The notes beneath the pieces are model-generated. The model had not been told where the DNA came from. It ran no database searches and saw nothing but the letters and a program-made list of their open reading frames with translations. A DNA stretch of 64,000 bases from Arbacia lixula (Eukaryota > Echinodermata > Echinoidea > Arbacioida > Arbaciidae), in contig OZ022589.1 of NCBI GenBank assembly GCA_963669155.1, positions 10,942,465 to 11,006,464 on the forward strand, in the 5' to 3' direction. Positions 57,701 through 64,000 of this stretch are shown here, one piece after another (within the stretch, counting starts at the first letter, position 1; every line of letters begins with the position of its first letter). The position numbers were made by a program, and so were the translations under genes.

Positions 57701-58102
57701 TGTCTGCCTTTATAATCTCTCAGTACCATAGGTGCAGGAAATGTGTGATTAGTCAATTGGCTTATCTTCGCTTGGTACGGATTTAAACAGGGTAATTTGT
57801 ACCTCTTGGAAACAGAAAATATCTGCATTGTCATGGTAACAGATCTCTTCCATCAGCTGCGGGTGTCTTTCCAGCGTCTCTCGTGATCCCGTCGGGCAGA
57901 AAGGGTATCCCCTGGGCTTGATATGAATGGATGCAAGGATGTTATAGGAAACCACCGTGATGCAGTCGTCCCCTTTCACTGACGCAACGCCCCCTCCCTC
58001 ATCATCAAGCTGTTTCTCCCCCAAAGAAGAAGATGCTGTGATCCAATTCCGCTGTATGTGTGCATGGGTGGACAGGGTAGATTTGGATTCGGATGCAGAC
58101 AT
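51712..58102 (-). CDS. EEP-superfamily nuclease, CCR4/nocturnin/Angel type
   Basis: Predicted Mg-dependent phosphodiesterase of the exonuclease III fold; relatives remove poly(A) tails or other RNA 3' ends. Coding exons: 58102-57803, 57222-57046, 55845-55666, 54817-54629, 54232-54152, 53078-52977, 51963-51712. All seven are multiples of three (1281 nt): 426 residues plus TGA. Catalytic motifs: SYN54IL, FQE100V, NVH204L, GD242FN244H, LDYIWFSS (376-383) and PSD414H415. EPPYTNYTDDY (about 312-322) and FPSDHLLL at the end are typical of the CCR4/nocturnin/Angel branch. There are no leucine-rich repeats as in CNOT6, and no clear targeting peptide. The start is MSASESKS, the first ATG after the acceptor at 58126. 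It does not clearly match one named vertebrate protein (CNOT6, NOCT, ANGEL, PDE12), so no symbol is given. All introns are GT-AG, phase 0. Confidence 0.9.
52684..52843. mobile_element. MITE family A, copy 3 (right end lost)
   Basis: TACACTCCAGCTCAAAGGAATT begins the left arm, with GGGAAAGGGAAG, CGCAGTTTTAAACCACAG and GTCCAGTTCAGCATGAAAC following. The right arm begins at GCTGGACTGGACAAAATAT and then stops near 52843, lacking the purine-pyrimidine end. It lies in the EEP gene intron between 51963 and 52977. Confidence 0.82.
53141..53577. mobile_element. MITE family B, copy 2
   Basis: ATTGGGTCTGTCTACAGTAA at the left is mirrored by TTACTGTAGACAGACCCAAT at the right: a 20-base perfect inverted repeat, better than in copy 1 (18041-18480). 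The same central palindrome is present around a GACGGATGAGTGTGTTACAAAC loop. It begins 63 bases upstream (in gene sense) of the exon 53078-52977. Confidence 0.87.
54460..54710 (-). repeat. Tandem partial copy of an EEP gene exon
   Basis: 54465-54540 is a diverged copy of 54629-54708, the 3' half of exon 4 plus its donor. In gene sense both contain AAGCAGCATCTCA-like sequence and end at GAGCAG followed by GTGAG (true exon) or GTAAG (copy). Flanking ATCAATATACATGAAT is also repeated. In the true frame the copy would encode NKQHLKSSHSGFMALGL instead of SKQHLRDFPLQCEGVGTEQ. It has no acceptor of its own, so it is probably inert. Period about 160 bases. Confidence 0.75.
55343..55579. mobile_element. 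MITE family A, copy 4
   Basis: Full element with TA at both edges: CACTACAGCTCAAAGGAATT on the left, AATTCCTTTGAGCTGTAGTG on the right. The two 20-base ends are perfect inverted copies. In the EEP gene intron between 54817 and 55666. Confidence 0.9.
56662..56887. mobile_element. MITE family A, copy 5
   Basis: TACACTCCAGCTCAAAGGAA on the left and TTCCTTTGAGCTGTAGTGTA on the right, with GTCCAGTTCAGCTTGAAACATG-type arms meeting in the centre. In the EEP gene intron between 55845 and 57046. Confidence 0.9.
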
Positions 58103-58900
58103 TCTCGACGTACATGTAGTTTCATCTGCAGAAAAACAACCATGAATCAATTAAACATTGTGCGATATAAACAGTGAATGCCCTGCCCGTCTTAACTAGA
58201 TCACTAATTTTGACACAGAAAAGCAAACTGGACATACACCTTGAGGTAAAAAATGCCTAGCTGTCATGGTTCCTGAACTAAAAAAAAAAAGTAAAAGTGG
58301 ATAATGACTCATTAAGTAAAGTTTTGTGATTTCGACCTTGCCATTATTTCCCAAGGCTAACCAAACTAAATGGGTGTTGCATTTTTCAATGGCTGGATGT
58401 AGATATGACCCCGATCCAAAGGCTAGGCTCAGGGTAGACAGGAATAATGGATTATACATGCAGTGCAGAAGCCAGACTCGTCTGATTGTGAACAATATAT
58501 GCAGCAGGGTCCCAGCTGTTCCAGCATTATGAGGTCAGAGTTGTCATAGCTTGGAGAATGACTTCAGTATTAACCATCGTAACGGATTTCTCTGCTTTAT
58601 CATCGTTTCGAGAAACGCGCCCCAGCAATCTGCATATACCAGGCAGCGCATCCCTAGTATAGTAGTAGTACGAGGAATTAGAACCCCACGTCTTTCGCCA
58701 GTGCAGTGCCCGGCACCCACGGCCAAACGAGCCGCCGCCGTCCGCTGAAGAAATGAGAAGTCCCGACTCGTCTTAATCTTAACTGCCTCGGCCTCGGTTC
58801 GGATATTTAAAGTCATATCTTTACGCATTTAGAATATCAGGCAGTCAACGGTACGAGAATCTTACTTAATACTGGCAAATCATTACCTGGGCGCCAAACA
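58103..58900 (-). other. EEP gene 5' UTR and probable promoter side
   Basis: TTTTTCTGCAG on the - strand gives an acceptor at 58126, so 58125-58103 is 5' UTR joined to an upstream exon. A possible donor GCGCCCAG/GTAATGA lies near 58888-58886, which would place the first exon just above 58.9 kb; this is tentative. The GC-richer patch 58590-58800 fits a promoter or first intron. Confidence 0.35.
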
Positions 58901-59329
58901 TTCCGAAGGACAGTTTAAAACATCTTCTCGACCACAGAAATAGAAAGACGTCTTTCTGTTTCTGTATTCTCGACAGGCGTCTGGGATGGTATCTGATCAT
59001 CTGACATCAGCGTGATACGTGACATCGCGAATATCGACATGCAATAATCGTATATTGCCGGTTTTCACCGACCTCTACGGCGTGCTGTAAGTATGCGTTT
59101 CATTGCAGTCCGTACCACTGATCAGTGGTCCGTACGGCATGTACGGGTAGCGGACTATGCAGACAGCGGTACGGTATAGGCCGTGAAAAGAACCCCGTCC
59201 AAAACCTTTTAGGAATCTAGCGATCGCTATAATAGTGGTGTAATAAGTGTTTCGTACAACCCAATATAAGCCTTGCACAGGTGTTTTGCACAGTTTCAGT
59301 AATTGTAAAGCTAATGTAAACATCATGTA

Positions 59330-59470
59330 TCCTTTAGAATTTATAAGTCTTTCTGTTTATATGTATCTTGTGTGATGTCACATACTTTATTTGTATCAAT
59401 GTAAACCAGTGAAAATGAAATTTCTAATTGGACATTAAATTGCAATATCAATATCAATATCAATAATTCC
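59330..59470. repeat. Possible retroelement 3' end with (TATCAA)n
   Basis: TGTATCAATGTAAACCAGTG and AATTGGACATTAAATTGC are followed by (AATATC)4. A short-unit tail after an AT-rich 3' end resembles the 3' end of a LINE or SINE. No coding part was recognised next to it. Confidence 0.35.
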
Positions 59471-60149
59471 TCTTACAGTCAGTTTCCAGTTCTTATATTG
59501 AGAGGGAAGTACATAAGAGCCACACTGTGTTTAATTCGGAAAAGCAACTCTTGAAAGGCACTAGTCCTAGCTATCTCTCATGCTAGGAAAGAAGATCAGT
59601 CAGAAGGAGTCTGTGACAGTAGACTGTTAACATTGCTTTCACACAATCATAATTACACGAAATAGAGAACCGAAACCGAAGTGTTGTCGTCATATCCATT
59701 GTATTACAGGTCTCTGGTTCTAAACAACATCACTCGAAAGAGGTTGACTGATCGTACACTGTCTTGTGGGCTATTGTCTTAGGCGCTCTTTATTAAGATA
59801 TCCCGCTGTGATCACCACTGCATGCTCTAAGGTGTTAGAACTAGAGTCGACACGATCAAGTTTATTCCTACACCAGTCGCGTTCATTGATAGCACAATAG
59901 AATATTTTGACGCGTTTGGTTCTTTAATCGAGGGAGGTCCGCCGCCAAATTTTGGATGCATTTAGAGGAATATATATTCTGTATTATATTTTTTATAAAC
60001 TAACTGTCGAAAACATGTCGATTTCATTTCATATCATTTCCTTACAAATATCTTGTAAATCGTTTATTGAGTATTTCACCTTTTAGGGAAACAACCTCGA
60101 TTTCATGTGCGGAGATGTCCGAAGAAGTTACGGACCAAATTATTTCTAC

Positions 60150-60372
60150 AATAGACCTTTTTCGTTAAGTATGCACATTTTATTCACGCCGTTCAAACAA
60201 TACGTTACCAATGGGAACCCAAAAGCTTGTCCGAGGTTTGTCCGAGTAGCAACAACTAATAGATTCAAAGTGCATTCCATCCATTGAATTTGAATGACAA
60301 GATACAGGTGAATGCAATAACGCGTTACTACGCAGTTGGGAAGTTGTGAATACATTACGAAAATGGTCTATT
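60150..60372. mobile_element. MITE family I, complete copy
   Basis: AATAGACCTTTTTCGTTAAG at the left is mirrored by CATTACGAAAATGGTCTATT at the right. The body includes GTCCGAGTAGCAACAACTAA, GATTCAAAGTGCATTCCATC and AACGCGTTACTACGCAG, the reverse of the corresponding words at 17.36 kb. About 223 bp. Confidence 0.78.
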
Positions 60373-61227
60373 CTATCAAAATTTCCCTTCGCTCACCCCA
60401 ATCTAAGTTCCAGCGTGTATAATAAGATCAGCTATGAACTTCCAGCGAAGGCTGAACGGTTGACATATTTCTCATACCAGATTTTCTTTTGTTATTCAGA
60501 GGAAAGCACTGCCTAATTTGCAATACAGCGTAGCTGTTTGAAACACCTGAATGTCTTGAATTTTTATGAGGCGGCGGTCATCATAGATCAAAGGAAGTCG
60601 ATCTATACGAGCGCAGTCCATTCATGATTATGTCCATGCTCTCCCCATCCACAGCTTCAACTGTGGTAGTTAACCAAGAGAGAAAGCAAATTGCAAAGAG
60701 AAAGAGATAAAGTGTTTTGACCAATACAGGAGATCTATTATTGTCGAATTAAAGATCTGTTTATCATCTTTAGATTAACGAATCGTAATTTATCTGGGGA
60801 TTAGAAAATCGTTATCATCTATGAAATGACAAATCCTATTGTATTTTTGCACTAAAGATTTTGTTTGCCATTGTTTGTGGTACTGTCGTCGCAATTTCGT
60901 ACCTTGCACAGATACGAAATAATAATGTTTCGTTTTATTTTGTTGTCTGCATTAATATTGGGTCGACGCAATGGACATTTTGTCGGCTGAAATACATTAA
61001 GTTTGTCGGCACAGGAGACGCTATTGAGGATGTGTTTATGGAGATTGAGTGCACGGGGGAAAGTTTGTCGGAGCATCTGAATTATTTGCGACAAACACTA
61101 GACGTCCCTTGCGCCAACAGGCCGTAGCCAGCCATCCATTGTACCGGTGTTTTTGATCTTCATATTACCGATTCTTAGTATGTTGTTCATTGCAATGTGA
61201 TAGACGGAACTGAGAGTTGTACAATTA

Positions 61228-61458
61228 TAGGCCGGTTTACTTAATGTAAAATTTACGGATGTTTCTCCCCTCGGGGCCTAATAACGAGTTATTCCATTAA
61301 CCTGTGCCTATAACAATGGTATTTCAGTACTTGGAATCCACTTTGCATACATTTGTTGTTGCTATGTCTGGCAAACCTCAGGCAAGCTTTCCGGTTGTCA
61401 AGGGCAACCTTTGTTAAACTTGTATGCATAACATTTGAATATTAGGAAACCGGTCTAT
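61228..61458. mobile_element. MITE family I, diverged copy
   Basis: TAGGCCGGTTTACTTAATG faces AATATTAGGAAACCGGTCTA. It shares TTGTTGCTATG, CCTCAGGCAAGCTTTCCGG and CTTGTATGCATAA with the copy at 21356-21580. Confidence 0.62.
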
Positions 61459-61675
61459 CTAATGAACATAAATTGTAGGGCTTGTAATGATTGCATTCAG
61501 ATGTGGGGTTAGCGATATAGTCGTGTTGATTTTACTCAACATTTACTTGGATCATGTGGATGAGGTTGAATTGTACATGTATCTGGTTTATGTCAATCAG
61601 AGATTGAATTGGATGTCAGAGGTAGGTTAATCATTTGCTTAAGTTGAAACAAGAGTTATTATTTGACAGAGAGGA

Positions 61676-61709
61676 TGTGAGAGAGAGAGAGAGAGAGGGG
61701 GGGGGGGAT

Positions 61710-61767
<58 letters not shown>

Positions 61768-61786
61768 GGGGGGGGGGGGGGGGGGC
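61676..61786. repeat. (GA)n with G homopolymers
   Basis: Two (GA)n runs separated by a run of 10 G and followed by about 20 G. Confidence 0.95.
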
Positions 61787-62411
61787 AAGAGAGCAAACAT
61801 GAACTACAAGATTGTATAGCTTTCTTCCTGCCTATATAAGAATGCTTTTAGTCCTTAACATCTATCTAATACATCTATATCTATCTTCTTGTATCGTATA
61901 ATATATTATCACATATTATGTGAATATAGTCGTAATCAATGATATAACGGTATATTCATACCTGCTACATATAAAATATGGCTTCAAATACATGTATAAG
62001 CCTACCCCGCAATAACAACACAGAAGACAACCCATTTTTTATGAAACAAATAGCACAAGTTATTGTTTAATTTTCATAGGTTCTGGTAAAAGGTGAAATT
62101 GTTCGTCTATACCATTCATCCAGAAGAATGAAGGACGTACATGTATAAATGAAACTGCGGAAAACGGTTATTAAGAGATAATTCAACCGTAATGACAATC
62201 GGTTATCATATACAAACAAATAGAATAGAATGAATAAGGCCTTCGCCCCCCCCCCCCCCCCCTTCGCGACCCCTTCAAATGATGGAGCCACCACTGACCG
62301 TATTTCACGTAGACGGACTAGAAATAACGACCTTATAATATACACGTAGTAGGATTAGAAGCTATGGGAGGAAATGGAGAGAGCGGTGTTAAGATTGGCA
62401 AGGTTCAGGAA

Positions 62412-62416
<5 letters not shown>

Positions 62417-62472
<56 letters not shown>
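62417..62472. repeat. (GA)n microsatellite
   Basis: About 28 uninterrupted GA units, followed by GA-rich sequence to about 62540. A run of about 16 C at 62247-62262 lies nearby. Confidence 0.95.
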
Positions 62473-62475
<3 letters not shown>

Positions 62476-62549
62476 GAAAGGGAGAGAAGGAGAAAGGGAA
62501 CACGGTAAAGGGGAAGTGTACTAGAGAGGGGGTATAGAGAAAGAATAAT

Positions 62550-64000
62550 GTCAACTTAATATATTAAATAAGAGAATACTGAAAACACGACAGAGATTAA
62601 CACAAACACATACGGGTCCATTATTCTAGAACGTTCAAATATTGAGCCCATTAACTATTGGAGCTTTGAACCATGCAATGCTTACCTTAAATAGCAAACA
62701 TCAAATAACTCTAATTAATCGTGATTACACATAATAATCGTCAACAAAATAATGACATTACATTTCACAAAAAAAATAGAATGCATTCTTTAGTTGCAGT
62801 TTCCATCGATCGCACGACCTGAATATTATTATACGGTAAACATCGTAGGCAAATACCAGTTTCCTCTTTATTTCGAAAATTAAAATGACAACAACAAAAC
62901 AGTTGGACATGCAGATTCAGCATATATATCGTATGTATACGCAAAGTTAAGGCACAGTAGCAAAATAAGAATGTTGGGGAAATCACCACATTAAGCTTTC
63001 AACAAATTAGAAACTTGACATTATTCAAATATTGAAATTGAAATAATTGTCACATTCAAAATGATCATATTAACGATAATTATGAAGTTATTTTATATTC
63101 TTGCATAATACAATCTACGGTTTTACAATGTACATTCGCGTCGTTGTTTTGTACATGCAGCACACGTTAATTGTAGTAGGTTCTACAATAATTTAATAAA
63201 CATTCATTTTCTTTGGTTCTACAACATTAGTATCATTTTGGTCCTATAGTACACATTCCTTGTCTCTGGTGCACTAGGAGAATAAACTAATTTCTGGTTC
63301 TGTAGCAGTACACACGGTCTTGTTCCCGTTGGTACTACATGTATAGAAGTTTGTTCGATGCTTATGGGGTCTCTGCATATAGGTATACAATGGAAAACAT
63401 CTCGCCAAGTCTTGTGTTCCTGCTTTCAAAACCGAAGCATTCCTATATTACCACACACCGTTAATACCCTCGGTACAGCTCCATATCAAGAATAGCTTAT
63501 TTTCTTGCCTATGGGACTGAGAGAGTTAACCCTCTCAGTACCAAGCAGTAACAGCCCCTTCACATAACAACTCAATATCTATCCTATGGGACTGAGCGAG
63601 TTAACCCCTTGTCTGCCATGTGTGGATTTGTCCATCAGTAATACAGGTACATGTACATACGAATTCCAGGGAAGCACTCGTTATTCCGAACGTTACGCCA
63701 CAAATGCTCGGATTAACGAACCTTTTTTGTTTTCGGACTTACGAGCGTCGAGGTTTAGGTAATTTACGTGTTTCGGAATTACGAACCTTCGGAGTATCGA
63801 GCTATAACCGAATTCCATAGAGCAGAAGGGGAGAGCGGGGCAAATACGGACATAAAATTTCAAACTTCTGTGTTAGCACAACGAGTATGCAGTCCCATCA
63901 TGCAACGTTGCCAGAACTGGCATAATTATGCTTTCTGGCATAATTTGGACACTTTCAGCATAATTCACTATGCCGGCATAATTTTGGCATAATTCAGCTT
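62550..64000. other. Noncoding end of window with short repeats
   Basis: No gene recognised. CCTATGGGACTGAGAGAGTTAACCC at 63510 recurs at about 63583 with one difference. At 63912-63998 the words GGCATAATT and GCATAATT recur at least six times within 90 bases, possibly the start of a satellite continuing past the window. Confidence 0.5.

Noticed and set aside
57749-58150. Upstream ATG (MIHGCFSADE) for the EEP gene
   Set aside because: It lies before a strong TTTTTCTGCAG acceptor, so this ATG is probably intronic. The ATG at 58102 is preferred.
60861-61127. 88-codon + strand ORF
   Set aside because: No domain, splice context or compositional bias; treated as chance.

Overview
The window is animal nuclear DNA: three intron-rich genes, GT-AG introns plus one AT-AC intron, long intergenic gaps, tRNA-derived SINEs, LINE pieces and many small inverted-repeat (MITE-like) elements. 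The abundance of TACATGTA-type words, the SINE type and the repeat load suggest a marine invertebrate, perhaps an echinoderm or a related group. This is inference; nothing in the sequence fixes the species.

Layout. (1) 1660-16054, + strand: glycyl-tRNA synthetase (GARS1), entered at the WHEP-domain exon and complete to its stop. Fifteen exons join in frame into 658 residues. One of its introns is of the minor U12 AT-AC class, and another contains two extra copies of the start of the next exon. (2) 16055-23701: intergenic, full of inverted-repeat elements, with a 200-bp palindrome and a promoter-like cluster near 22.6-22.75 kb. (3) 23702-about 39180, - strand: a DBF4 orthologue, the regulatory subunit of the CDC7 kinase. 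Thirteen coding exons give 1571 residues, of which about 1175 come from one very long last exon. (4) 39.2-51.2 kb: a block of nested transposons: a LINE 5' part, pogo-like and hAT-like transposase pieces, a LINE-like 3' tail, a broken Ty3/Gypsy pol interrupted by a 1.28-kb repeat, and a two-finger C2H2 ORF. (5) 51712-58125, - strand: a complete CCR4/nocturnin/Angel-type endonuclease-exonuclease-phosphatase (EEP) family gene, seven coding exons, 426 residues. (6) 58.9-64 kb: no gene recognised; MITEs, GA tracts and short repeats.

The three genes (tRNA charging, replication-origin firing, probable RNA 3'-end nuclease) are housekeeping functions with no sign of a shared pathway. DBF4 and the EEP gene have the same orientation, and GARS1 converges on DBF4. 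No gene-cluster 'system' was found. The most notable observations are the U12 intron, the partial exon duplications inside introns of two genes, a paired 1.3-1.5-kb repeat whose body is an array of AGGTCA direct repeats, and several MITE families that share a TTAA/AGGG terminal signature.
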